DNA of 64,000 bases, from the NCBI RefSeq assembly GCF_000001735.4, contig NC_003070.9:25963971-26027970 (forward strand), in the 5' to 3' direction. Source of the DNA: Arabidopsis thaliana (Eukaryota > Streptophyta > Magnoliopsida > Brassicales > Brassicaceae). The position numbers and the translations under genes were made by a program. Position 1 is the stretch's first letter, and each line of letters begins with the position of its first letter. Of the stretch, positions 1 to 11,149 are shown piece after piece. Under the pieces are notes generated by a model, which was not told the origin of the DNA, searched no databases, and saw only the letters and a list, made by a program, of their open reading frames with translations.

Positions 1-480
1 AATATACCTCACTACTTTTACATTTCTGCATTATCTCTACATACCATATATTATAAGACTTAATTTCGGATATATATGTGTTACCAAAATTGAAATTCTC
101 TCATTTACATATGTTTCCTTTAAAATTTAAAACATGATTTTACCCACTTGATGATCACGAAGAAGAAAAGGAAATCAAAATAAGATATGATGTACTATAT
201 GAAATTGCGACTTGATGATTACAATAAAGGAAAAATAACATAATCAAAAACTAGATTAAATTCAATTTTCGCATGGAATTACATAATTTCATTATAAAAA
301 AAAAATAACATACAAAACTTTTAATTTAAACGTCCAAAAACCCTACATTATTCCAAAAAAAAAATTGTTTGAAAGTAAGAAAGAAAATTAATACAAAGTG
401 AGAGAGAAATATGTTTAGGTGACACGAGTTTCACTCTCAATTCCAAAGACAGACCAATCAACGAACAAAACCCATTTTCT
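1..480. other. Intergenic DNA upstream of the J-domain gene
   Basis: AT-rich sequence with no supportable gene. The leader of the downstream gene probably begins around 480-560, where pyrimidine-rich TTCTTC runs appear. Confidence 0.5.
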
Positions 481-660
481 CTGATCGATTAGGCCACGAC
501 GTTTCCTGAGGTGCAGGGCACGAGTCGCTCAATCTCTCTCTTCTTCTTCTTCTTTTCACGAATTTTCTCCGAAACTTGGTTTTTATTCCTCAAACCCATA
601 AATTAGGGTTCAGTTTTTAAGCCTCCGTCTTCTTCTTCTTCCGTCGTCGTAGTCGAAAGG

Positions 661-1008
661 TTAGTTCGATTATATTCAAATCTTTACTCACTACGATCCT
701 TAAATTAGTGGGTCGTTTTCAAAATTTTGATTTGATTCGATTTTCCTTGGTAGACCATAAAACCTAGAAATATACGATTAGGTTATTCAATTGCTGTCGA
801 TTTCTCGATGTAAATAGGTTTCGTTTGGTAGATTCTAGAAACTTATTTAATGTCTATGATCGTTGCTAGGTTTTGTATCGTGTAGTGATTAGTTTATCAA
901 ATTCACTTTTGTTTTGAGTTGTTACCTAATTTAGTTTTAGCTGATTTTGATGAAGTGGGAATAAGAATCTGGTTATAGTGGTAATGATGTGTTTCCTCTG
1001 CTTATAGG
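661..1008 (+). other. 5' leader intron of the J-domain gene
   Basis: A donor after CGAAAG near 661 and an acceptor TTATAG near 1008 flank T-rich sequence without a usable reading frame. Long leader introns are common in Arabidopsis genes. The second leader exon holds a short upstream ORF at 1022-1066 before the main start at 1085. Confidence 0.6.
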
Positions 1009-1021
1009 TGGTTTTAGCTAT

Positions 1022-1066
1022 ATGGATATCTTCTACTGCAAATACTCTTCAAAACGGATGCTTTGA
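1022..1066 (+). other. Upstream ORF of 14 codons
   Basis: ATG at 1022 opens a 14-codon frame closed by TGA at 1064-1066, only 18 nt before the ATG of the main frame at 1085. If the leader intron is spliced as predicted, scanning ribosomes meet this ATG first, so it could lower translation of the J-domain protein. Confidence 0.5.
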
Positions 1067-1084
1067 AGCCTTGATACTAATTTC

Positions 1085-3303
1085 ATGCGTTCTATATATG
1101 TGCATCGTAAGGAAGTAATGGGAGAGAATCGTCAGATTAGATCACGTTCTTGGAATAGAATGCCAACTAAAAGATGCAGTGCAAATGGCATAATGGAAGA
1201 GTTTATTCTGGTAGATGATGATGATGTTATCATTCTTGATTTTCCTGAGTCATCTAAACGGAAAGCTCCGGGTACATCCAGAACCAGGAAGGAGTCCATT
1301 ATGCCGAGAGTGATTAGCATTGACGATGATGATGATGAGACAGAAAATGTTCAGAAAGCTGGGAGTAGTTCAAGCGGTAACTTGCAAACATCTGCAGAAG
1401 TGGATAATGACGATTGCCAATTCATTCAGGAGAAGTGTGCTACTTTTAGATTTTCAAAATGCAAACAGACTTTCTCTACAATGCCCTCTCATGGTATTCG
1501 ATTTGGTTTAGGCTCTGATACTTATAGTGACTTTTCCGAGAGTGACTGTTCTGATTGTGAGATTTTAGAAGGGTCTCATAGAGATGTCCGCGAGCAGTGG
1601 GAACAAGCAGCTCTCTTGAGAAAAATGAAGAAAGCAGGTAAAGCTGGTTTGAGTGAGGAGGCTGGTCCTTCGAATCTCCACTGTGACACTAATTTCGAGC
1701 CTGGTTTTGAAAGGAGAACTGAACAACATGATCAAACGTCTTTCTTCTTTGCTGCAAGAAATCCAGATGGTGGAAAAGCTGGTCTGACTGAGGAAGCTGG
1801 TCCTTCAAATCTCCACTGTGACAATAATTTCAGACCTGGTTTTGAAAGTAGAACTGAACAACATGATCAAACATCTTTCTTCTTTACTGCAAGTAATCCA
1901 GATGGTGAAAAAGAAACCTCTTCTACTTTCTTTGGAGCCGATGGTAGAATCCCTGATATGACGACTTATTTTGGCTCGGTAATGGAGGAAGACAACCAAG
2001 CTAAACACACTGCTAATTCTACTTTTTCCAGTAAAGAGGATTTTCGGGGGCCTTCCCCACTGTCACCCGGAATACGAGTTGAACATGAAAGGTTTGATAC
2101 ACCACCAACTCATTTTACTTCGCCAAAAGAACCGATACATCAAACTAGTTTTAAGAAAGTTGTAGAACAGCCAAACAAAGTGCAAGTTCAATGTGAAACT
2201 TCACTGTCACCCGAAGAGAATCAAAATAAAAACGTCGCGTATCAGTCTTATACCAAGGAAGTTGAAGAAGAAGAAGACGCATCAAAATTGTCTCCGCCAC
2301 AGACTTCTAATGGATATGGAGATACAACGCATGTGTTTGGCACCCAAAGTAATGGAGCCAGGTGTGAGCACGGCATAAGTTTAGATGAATCAAGAGAACC
2401 GATCATTGATCCTATTCCATCTACCAGTGGACAAGTGCAAGGTACTAATGGTACAGCTCCTGCAATTGATGTCATGCTTAACAGAGAGATATTGAAGGAG
2501 ACTGATGAATACAAGAGAGCACAAGAAGAAGAATGGGAGTCCAGGCAACGACAGTTACAGATCCAGGTTTGACCACTCTCTATACAAATTTTTGAAAGCT
2601 TCCTTTAAATATTGAAAACTTTGCCACCTGTGAATATATCGACTTTAATTGTTTCTTGCACCTTCTTCAAAGAACCTATTCAACCTAGTTTCTGTCTGCT
2701 GAAATATATTGTGCCTATTACAGGCAGACGAAGCTCAGAAGCAACGTAAGAGAAGAAAGTTAGAGAACATGCGAAAGTTGGAGATGGAAAGAAGGCAAAA
2801 AGAGAGGGTAGAGGAAGTGAGAGAGACACAGAAGAAGGTTTCTACTTTTCCTCAGTGGTTGCTCTGAATATCGTGTTGATTCACTGCTAACACAAATTTT
2901 GCTTTTCCATCTCTATATCACAGGATGAAGAAAACATGAACATGAAGGAGAAAGTTCGTGCAGAAATAACCAAATCGCTTAAACTGCTGGAACTCAAGAG
3001 TTTTAACATGGCAGCGTTGCTTCGAGGCTTAGGGATTCAAGTTGGTGGTGGAATATCTCCTCTGCCAAATGAGGTTAGCCCATCATCTATCGTTTACAGT
3101 TAGTTATACTGTATTTGTTAACATTTTTGTATTTACGTATTGAATTGTAAAATTAGGTACACGCGGCATACAAACGAGCAGTATTGAAATTTCATCCGGA
3201 CAGAGCATCAAGAGGTGGTGACATCAAACAGCAAGTTGAAGCAGAAGAAAAATTCAAGCTTATTGCTCGCATGAAGGACAAATTTAAGCTTATTGCTCCC
3301 TAA
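1085..3303 (+). CDS. Auxilin-like protein with a C-terminal J domain
   Basis: Spliced CDS: 1085-2566, 2724-2837, 2924-3073, 3157-3303, giving 630 aa in one frame. The last two exons hold a J domain with the HPD motif at residues 595-597, needed to stimulate Hsp70 ATPase. A J domain at the extreme C-terminus is the auxilin-like arrangement. The long N-terminal part is probably disordered. It has acidic Asp runs beside hydrophobic cores that look like SUMO-interacting motifs (VIILD near residue 50, VISID near 77) and a 45-residue tandem repeat (residues 186-275). A basic coiled-coil-like stretch (about 495-560) precedes the J domain. A start at 1118 (MGENR) is also possible. The role with Hsp70 follows from the family; the client is unknown. 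It matches At1g69060 from memory. Confidence 0.9.
1640..1909 (+). repeat. In-frame tandem duplication, 2 x 135 bp, in the J-protein gene
   Basis: Copy 1 is 1640-1774 and copy 2 is 1775-1909. Each codes for 45 residues beginning KAGL(S/T)EEAGPSNLHCD and ending with a Gln-Thr-Ser-Phe-Phe-Phe core and NPDG. Only a handful of residues differ, so the duplication is fairly recent. The frame is kept. Confidence 0.9.
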
Positions 3304-3450
3304 CATTGACCCGTATTATCAAAATCTTTTTTTTTTTTTTTGAATTTCTTAGAATATGTAAATAGTTTTTTTGATTATCCAACAGGAAACAAAATTGTGT
3401 TGGTAGGTTTTAAAGAAGGGAAAAATAGAAGAAACACAGTGGTAATGGTA

Positions 3451-6400
3451 TCAACGTCTTCTCTTCTTGCCTTTGCCTTTACCAAGTTGTCCAGATTTGA
3501 AAGCATGTTCTTGTTCTTGAAGGAAAGCCCAAGCTTTGCCATGTTTCTCTGCTCTCTCTTGCTCATGCGCAGCCTTCTCTTTTGCTTTAACAGTGCTCAT
3601 GAAGTAGCTGTCTTTGCGCAGCTCACGAACTGCTCCTCTGGCTTCCCGTTTTAACTTTCTCTTCAATTTTTTGAGGTCAGAACGGTATTTGTCTGGATCG
3701 TTATCCATGCCTGGAACAAAGCTGCACAAGAAAAGTATATACACCATTATCGAGATTACCCAGTGTTGTTTTTGTACGTTATAATTGAGTGAGGGAGAAT
3801 GAATTTAGGGGAGAGACTTACTTCTCTTCAAATTTGGGATTGACCATTCTGATGGCTACTGGCTTATGCTTACGCATAGAGAGTGGTTTGCGTTCCTTGT
3901 GATGGTCGTCGGTTTTCTTTTCGATTAGCTTTGCAACATCTTCTAATTTCTCCTTGAGAGTTTGTGGGATCTTTTCTTGGTTTCCAATTTGGTGCAATAA
4001 AGTTGAGATGGGCATGAAGATCTCTGGAAAGGAACTCAATCCTCCATTTATCTCCACAAACCCTTCAAGAGTCTCGACTACACTTGAAAGGATGCTTGCT
4101 CTGTTCAAACAAAGCCAAAAGTATTATTAGGCTCTTTTGCTGGCTGTTGATGTCTTAGCAAGGAAATTTAATTTCAGAAGAGAGAACAGACCTGAAATCA
4201 TCAGAGCTGAAATATGGAGAGTCTGCTGGCTCATTCATTATCTTTAGGAAGTTTAAAGGCATGACCTCCTTTACGTTGTCTTGTATGCACAGCAATGGAG
4301 TCAACGATTTTAATTCCATAAAATGATAAAACTGTAACAAAATACACAACTCAGCAGCCTGGTATAATAACAGTTGGCTCTGTGCATCTTCAGTTCTTTC
4401 TTCTTAGATGCAGTATTGAGCTTTTATCAATCTAAAAGTGTAAGCAAAATACAAAACGAGGTCTTGTTCAATGGCATACCTCAGATTCCGCAGATGCTGG
4501 TGACTTTTTGTCTGAAGCAGCCATCAGGAGAGTCCGAATAAATAATATGGCTTCAGGACAGAACTTTTTAGATTGCTTAGCAACCTAAAGTACATTTTCG
4601 TTTGCATCAGAAAAATGAAAATGGAAATCGCCAAGGAAAAGGGTGGGGATCAACTTCTCCTTACCAAGAGAACAATGGAGCATAAAAAGGAACCTATGGC
4701 AATATCACGACCAGAAGAGATGGGACAGCGCATGAGATATTCACACATCAACAAAATCGATGGGGTCATCACAGCATGGCGAAAGTCAGAGCATGGAAAA
4801 ATCAGGGACCAGAGCCGCAAGAGAAATAATGTTTTCAAGGAAGGCCAGCATCCATCCTCTGGAAGAATGTTTATGGACTGGTTAGGGTGAAAAGATACTA
4901 GAGGCATGTATCTTAATAGACACTAAAATTCAAGGTTATGGAATCATCACAAACCTGGATTCTTGATAGCCTCGCAAAATTGTGAACGGGTCTTTAAAAG
5001 CCGCTGGCGAGCACATATTGCAGCAAAGTAGGGGATCTCCATGCTCATCTCAATCAAAGGTTTGACAAGCATATTTAGTAAATCAAAGTTCAAGGGCTTT
5101 TTGCTTGCAAGAACGGCAAAATACTGCAAGAGAACACCATAGAAGACCTGGGTGGCAAACAACAACAAACAGTCAGAAAGCAAGTGAGGCATGAACCAGT
5201 TCAATGGCCTGACAACTTAACCAGAATTAAACCTTTGAGAGCAAAATTAAATTTTACCTGCATCTTTTTTCGGTTTTCAGCTTTAATCTTAATTGAGTGT
5301 GCTATCCGGATTCGGTTGACAATTAGAATAACATCTTCATTTGAACAATCTTCCACTAGGGCAAGTAATTCCTCGAAATTCTTTGGAGGATCAATCATGA
5401 AGGGAATATCACGCTGCGTTGAACTCATTTTCTTCATATTGGTTTTTTCTTTCACTGTTCCCGACAACCCTTCTCCTTTATATGGAGCAGCATAGTCATT
5501 CTTCAACTTTTTATGTACCCTTAGCTCAGCATCCTCTTCATCATCATCTTCTTCATCATCATCCTCTTCCTCATCTTCCAGCTCAGCCCCTAGCTCATCA
5601 TCACTTTGTTCCCAGTCTTCTAAATGATGACCTTTTCTCTGCTTCTCATCACCTCCATCTGACTCACCATCATCATCTTCTTCTTCTTCACTTTCTGAAT
5701 CCTCATCCTCGTCACTTTCTGAATTATCAACATTATCCTCTCTTTCAAGAACATCATCAATCCATCCCCTTTTCGGCTTATCTTCTTCAACTGAGAAGGA
5801 ATCACCAAGATCGTCACCAGAAATGACAGTTAGCCTCTTTGTAGACTCCTCACCGCCAATTTCCTCATCCCCATCACTTAACTCCTCAGTTTCCTGCATC
5901 CTTTTCTTACGCTCTTCCTACGAGTTTTGAAAAAATTGTATCAAGATTAAATAATGTCAACCATAAGACCTTGACTTCACAATAAGATAAGAGCCTTTCA
6001 TTATAGTGGTTCATCATATACATTCTGTAAAAGTCGGAATGTAAAACTGCAATGGCTTATAACCAGAAACATACCTCAAGAGCCTCTAACTTTTCTCGCT
6101 CTTTCTGGGCAATTTCTTCAGGTGTCTTTGTCCTCTCAGAAGGACGAGCACGGATTTCCATTGACATATCATTCAGACTTAGTAGATAAGGATCGCGTGT
6201 ATTCTGCAAACAAAAGGATTACATCACGAAAAAGAAAACTTATGAACAGATAAGCCTGATAACACCCATATAGATAGATACATATATGCTCAGTATTTAA
6301 ACAGCTACAAACTGTGATCTATGTTCACCTCTTCGGCTACAAAAGGCTTAGTTAAACTCTCCATCGCCTCAGAATTCACTAAGGACTTGAAGTTTTTATC

Positions 6401-7419
6401 AAGCTCATCCATTAGCTTTCCCTTTTCCTCCTTTTGCTTAGCTTTCTCCATCTGTAGACCACCCAAAAAAAAAAAATTACCAACTGCAAATTGACACGCC
6501 ATGCAAAAGACGATACAAGGAAAACAGCGGAATACTCACCCTACCAAGTTTGCTCTTCATGATGATCTCTTCCATGACTTCCTTCTTACTCTTACGCCTC
6601 TGCAGATAAAATCCAAAAAAATATCTTCAAGACCATATATCTCAACCATCACGGTAAATTACACACAAACATCTACAAGACGGGTTCTTACCTCTTCCTC
6701 TCCAGATGCATCAACCTCTCTGTTTCTGTTTAGATGCTTCAGTCCTGTGATGGTTAGACAAAATTAGCTTTGCCAAGTTTAACAGACACAATCAAAGTTG
6801 AGCAAGCTGTTAAAATGTTATCAAGAAAACATACTCTTTGATGCAGAAGCTTCTAAATCATCATCTTGAAGATCTTCATCAGACAAAAGTCCAGAATCAA
6901 AATCATCCTTTACAGAAGAACCACCAAGAGCACCATCTTCATAAACATCTTCTTCACCATCAGACAAATTATACATACTCTTCTTCGCTAGTTTCAACTA
7001 CATTACCATAAAACAAAATTCAGTTTCTTTCTCAGTGAAAGTATATGATTCCTCCTCTCATCAAATAAACTAACCTGACGCTGTCTCTGCGATCTAATTA
7101 TACCCTTATCGAATTCACCAAGCTCATCGTTCTGTTCTCCAATACGCTTATCAAGGAACACCGAAGATTTTAAACTCTGCTCATACTCTTTCTCCAGCGT
7201 GTTCTTCCTCTTATCAACAGCACGAGTTCGAGAAACACTGACGAATCGTTCTTCACCTTTACGCTTTTTTCCGAGGATATCGAACTTCCGGCGAGATCGG
7301 ATTGATTCAAATGGATTATCGACCTTCTGCGTTTTAGCTTTCATGGCCACTGCATCTGGACCCATTCTTCTTTCGCCTTTTTTGTTAGGCTTCTTCTTCA
7401 TTTTGTTATCTTTCCCCAT
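3451..7419 (-). CDS. NOP14: NOP14, nucleolar SSU-processome protein
   Basis: Thirteen coding exons on the minus strand: 7075-7419, 6835-6997, 6692-6744, 6540-6599, 6329-6451, 6075-6203, 5258-5917, 4955-5147, 4665-4858, 4480-4584, 4192-4331, 3822-4100, 3451-3721. They join in one frame to about 904 aa. The N-terminus is very basic (many Lys/Arg, nucleolar type). A long Asp/Glu-rich stretch lies in exon 7 (residues about 300-420). The C-terminal half holds the conserved Nop14 core, including a SLKTL..LLRLWS..FPCSDFRH block and an MCEYLMRCP block, and the protein ends in a Lys/Arg tail. The family acts in 18S rRNA processing and 40S assembly with Noc4 and Emg1. The promoter carries a telo-box and site II motifs, as expected of a ribosome-biogenesis gene. 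It matches At1g69070 from memory. Confidence 0.93.
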
Positions 7420-7456
7420 GGTTTTTTGCTCCGGCGGCGGGGATGACGGTGGTTGC

Positions 7457-7464
7457 TAGGGTTT
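7457..7464 (-). promoter_or_regulatory. Telo-box (AAACCCTA) in the NOP14 leader/promoter
   Basis: TAGGGTTT on the plus strand reads AAACCCTA on the coding strand, about 40 nt before the NOP14 ATG. Telo-boxes near the transcription start are typical of plant ribosomal and translation-machinery genes. Confidence 0.7.
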
Positions 7465-7593
7465 ATGAATTACAGTAACGAAAAAAGGTTTTGGGAGAGT
7501 TTTGTTTGTTTTAGGCTTAGCCTATATCGAATTGCTCAGACTCAGACTACAAGAAGACGAAGAAACGGGCGGGTCGGATACAGTTTGACCCAA

Positions 7594-7620
7594 AGCCCAT
7601 ATGTTTAATTTTAAGGCCCA
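7594..7620 (-). promoter_or_regulatory. Site II elements (TGGGCT, TGGGCC) upstream of NOP14
   Basis: AGCCCA at 7594-7599 and GGCCCA at 7615-7620 read TGGGCT and TGGGCC on the NOP14 strand. TGGGCY site II motifs bind TCP factors and co-occur with telo-boxes in growth-linked promoters. Confidence 0.65.
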
Positions 7621-7639
7621 ATTGGGGCCTTTCTTTTTG

Positions 7640-8161
7640 GGAAATTGGCAAACAAAAGAAATTGTTTAGTGAAATCTCATATTTCGTAAATAATATGAAA
7701 AAGGAATTATTCGCCAGACTCGGGATTTGATCATACAATTTTTTTTTTTTCGATCATACAAATTACGAAAGTATAATTTTGGATGTATTAAAAAAAATCG
7801 GGTTTGCGGGTTTTCCATTGCGGTTTTCGGATTAGCAAATTCCAAAAAACTAAATTTATGCGGATAACAAAACAATCCGGCTTGAACAGTAACTGAAGTT
7901 TTTGACATACGGATCCGTCACAACTCGCAAAATATTTTAATCCATTGCAAAAAGAACATACTAGCTCGGTTTTATTTATATAGCAGTAAAAAATCCATTA
8001 CTTTTTTACTAGAGTTTTTTACATACAATCATAAAAAAATACATTTAAAGAAGATTTTAAGAAGTAAAACTCGGAAAATTATTGCACCCACAAATCCGCA
8101 ACCATGATTTAAAGTTTTTTTAAAAAAGTTATATTAATTTATATGTGAATAGATAATTAAT
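7640..8161. other. Gene-free stretch between NOP14 and the USP-like gene
   Basis: AT-rich DNA with homopolymer T and A runs (about 7741-7750 and 7790-7797). No coding, RNA or repeat signal is visible. It must contain the rest of the NOP14 promoter and the 3' end of the USP-like gene. Confidence 0.4.
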
Positions 8162-9273
8162 TCAGGCAAGAAGCCAGAAATCTTTGTGACGTTTAGTTGT
8201 AAGAGTGTATCCACCAAGCTTCTTGCCTCTCTTACGAACCGCAATAGCCATGCAAGGAGAGTTGTTGATGCAATACTCGACGAAGTCGTGTTTGGTCACG
8301 GGTCGGGCCTGCGACGCCCATACCATTAGTAGCCGCCATGTGGCATGTTGTTTCTTCTGGCCTAGAACTAGTAATGATGCTTCTCGTTCTCTTGCCTCTT
8401 TCACTATGGTCGGACCCTTCTCGTCACCTTTTACAAACACCACTTCTGTTTTTACCTAATCCAACAAATTATTGAGTGATTTCTTTCTAGATACTAGAGT
8501 AGGATAAAATGTTTTAAATATATGTATGTTGGACAGTGATATCTAGTTAAAGGGGTATACTATGGTTAAATGAAATATTCATCAACATTTTTACGAAAAT
8601 CTAATGATCTGTGTAGTGCAAATTGAAATGAACATTTCGCTAATTCTACTTAAAAAAAATAAAAAAAAATTCAAATGATAATATTCATAAAAAATAATGT
8701 GCAAGATTATTAGTTTTACCTATATAAATTAAGATTTCTTAAGAAAATTGTTTAAAGATTTATTCGTAGATAAACAAAAAAGTATGGTAAAGAGACATAT
8801 TATGAACCTCAGGTCTTTTAAGCTCACACATGGTTTTCAAGGCTGAAACCTTTTTATCAGCTCTTGACGTTGTTGGTTTGTCACAAGATTCGTCTTCTCC
8901 TTCTTCTTTGTTAGCTAGATCACCTAGAAAACAAATCGTATATATATGTAAAAGCAACAATAATTATTCTTGTGGAAGATTACTTATAAGAACAAGAAAG
9001 AGAGAATTGACCTGATTGAGAGGTTTTAGCTTTAAGAAAATGGAGAAGAAGAATGGAATCTTGAGGCTGAGCACAATGTGAGAGTGTCCAAAGCAAAGCG
9101 TTTTTAGCCTCCGAGCAAGAATCAACCACAACAATTATTCTTCTTCCTTTTATCTCTATGGAGGTAGTTGGTGGCTCGTGGCTGCAGCCATGCTGGCTCG
9201 TAGTTGTCGGTGGTTGGACTCTTACATTAGCCCTTAATCTGCTCACAAAGAACCCTTCTCCTTTCTTTCCCAT
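8162..9273 (-). CDS. Universal-stress-protein-like (adenine nucleotide alpha-hydrolase fold) protein
   Basis: Three coding exons: 9012-9273, 8808-8923, 8162-8455, giving 223 aa in one frame. The start is MGKKGEG at 9273; the frame extends upstream only through a TTG, so 9273 is the first ATG. Residues about 45-85 form a first beta strand (IIVVVDSCSEAKNALLWTL) typical of plant USP domains. The middle exon is a variable Glu/Lys-rich insert. The last exon has a KGPTIVKEARER.ASLLVLGQ block, as in plant USP-like proteins. The usual G-2X-G-9X-G(S/T) ATP loop is not clear after LGQ, so nucleotide binding is doubtful. It matches At1g69080 from memory. The biochemical role is unknown. Confidence 0.85.
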
Positions 9274-9751
9274 ACTTTCTTTCTCTCTCTCTCTCGATCT
9301 CTCTTTGACTCTTTCCCAATGGAAGAACAAGAAGATGATATAAGATGGTGTAGAAAGTAAATGAGATTAAGAGCTATAGAATAATGAGTAATTATGATCT
9401 CGCTTTTGGTAGCTCCCCACACTTTTATATACGTAATCCTCAGTTTCTCCCCAAACTTAGTAGTCACATTTTTATTTAATGAGTAATTACTATCCTTCTT
9501 TGGTAGCTCCCCAAATTTGACGCGTTGCACTTGCATCTAAGTTTGCTAATCGTGTGCATTTTGTGTATAGCACCGACATCCACATTCCAAATTCACAATC
9601 TAATGGGATTTAGAATCGTTGTGAATTTTGCAATCACTAATTATGTGCACCAATGCATAATTAATACTATATATTGTTCCTTTTCTTTTTATTTTATGTT
9701 ATCGAATTTTAAGTCCGTAGATTAATCATTTACGTGAGTTGTTTTGTAATT

Positions 9752-9997
9752 AGACCATCTCCATCGGCAAATGGAAGGAAAGTTTCTCAAAGAAAAAAAA
9801 ATATTAGTATTTTAATCTGAAAATATATATTAATTATTATTTAATAATTGAACTAATTATGTTGTGACACATGTCCAAATTTAATGAGAATAGTTTCTCA
9901 AAATTTCTCAGAAGAGAAACTCAGCTCTCTCTCTCCTACTTTTTTTTTTTTTTTTTTTTTTGGGTATCTCAATGAGATACTCCAATGGAGATGCTCT
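9752..9997. mobile_element. MITE-like element with 16-bp terminal inverted repeats
   Basis: The left end at 9752-9767 and the inverted right end at 9982-9997 agree at 14 of 16 positions around the core CATCTCCAT. The interior is AT-rich, about 210 bp, with no ORF and a long T run (about 9941-9960). Ends of this type are common on non-autonomous elements in Brassicaceae. I could not define a clear target-site duplication. Confidence 0.45.
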
Positions 9998-9999
9998 TA

Positions 10000-10800
10000 T
10001 GTTTTTCCCCGATCTAATTATTGAAATCCTTTGTAGGTGAATAAAGATGTCTATTTACTTGATACTTTTGTATTGCCTTGAGTATGATGGATAATGATGT
10101 CTCAACTCTTTTGTTTTATTATTAGACATCGAGTGTTGGCCCTTTTTCTTTCATCATGCTCATCATCAAGCCATAGGTCCCAACACTAATTCCTGCCAAC
10201 CGATAATTGTTACGGGCCATGTGATAGTATAACATAATTATAAAAAGTAGTAACAATTGTCATAACTGATCTTGAGTTAACCAATGATTCTTTTTGTAAA
10301 GCTTATCATAGAAATGTCTTGTTCGGTGTGTGGTTTAATTGGATATAGTCATATACAGTACATCACATATTTAATTAACCAATAAAAAGTGGGTTTGTTG
10401 TTTTAAGAAAAAACAAATCTCCAACATGGTTTTGCTAATTAAATGGATTTGGCATGATATCAAGTAAATGCAACCACCATAATTATCTTTCCTTTTTTTC
10501 TTTCTAAACCAGTTAATATATATCCTTTTTCGTGTGCCAAGAAACATTATTTTTTACATTGGTTACACATTTATGATTTTTTTTTTAAAAAGAAAATAAA
10601 TTAAAAAATCCAGCTCCTTAATCACTTTTTTTTTTTTCTTTCACGCCCCCCAAAAAATTCTTGAATTAGTAAAGTTTTTTTATGTAACTTTTCTTGCATT
10701 AGGATTAAGTAATAAAATGATATACAATAAACGACGGTTGTCGAATTTGTAAACCAGTAATTGTTTAAACAAGTCAACATTCCAAAAACTCGAAACTTCC
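10000..10800. other. Gene-free AT-rich stretch
   Basis: No coding or RNA gene is visible. There are several poly-T/poly-A runs (about 10577-10590 and 10627-10639). Confidence 0.4.
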
Positions 10801-11004
10801 TAAGCTCTTTTGGTATGCCACGTCATAAAATATCCCAACAAAATCTCCACGTTTCCTTGTGTTGCTCTCCAAAGAATCTTCCCTAGCTCCCGATTACGGG
10901 CCAAAACTAGAGTTTGTTGCTTTTTCTCATGCTTGATTGATTCGTTTGTCCTTCTTCTTCTCTTTCTCTTTCTCTGGATTTCAACAGATTGATCCAAGTC
11001 CAAG

Positions 11005-11145
11005 GTATGAGAACAGTTTAACATTAAAATCAATGTTCTTACGTTTCTCTGATTTCTTCCATGTCCTGTCTTTTAATAAACTGTGATTATTTACCGTAAT
11101 CACTTACTTGATGAACTAAAATCTTACGTTGATTTATTAATTCAG
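11005..11145 (+). other. 5' leader intron of the RING-H2 gene
   Basis: Donor CCAAG|GTATGA at 11004/11005 and acceptor TTCAG at 11141-11145, four bases before the predicted ATG at 11150. Confidence 0.55.
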
Positions 11146-11149
11146 ATAA

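Noticed and set aside
5419-5826. His/Leu-rich plus-strand frame of 135 residues
   Set aside because: It is the complement of the acidic Asp/Glu stretch of NOP14 exon 7.
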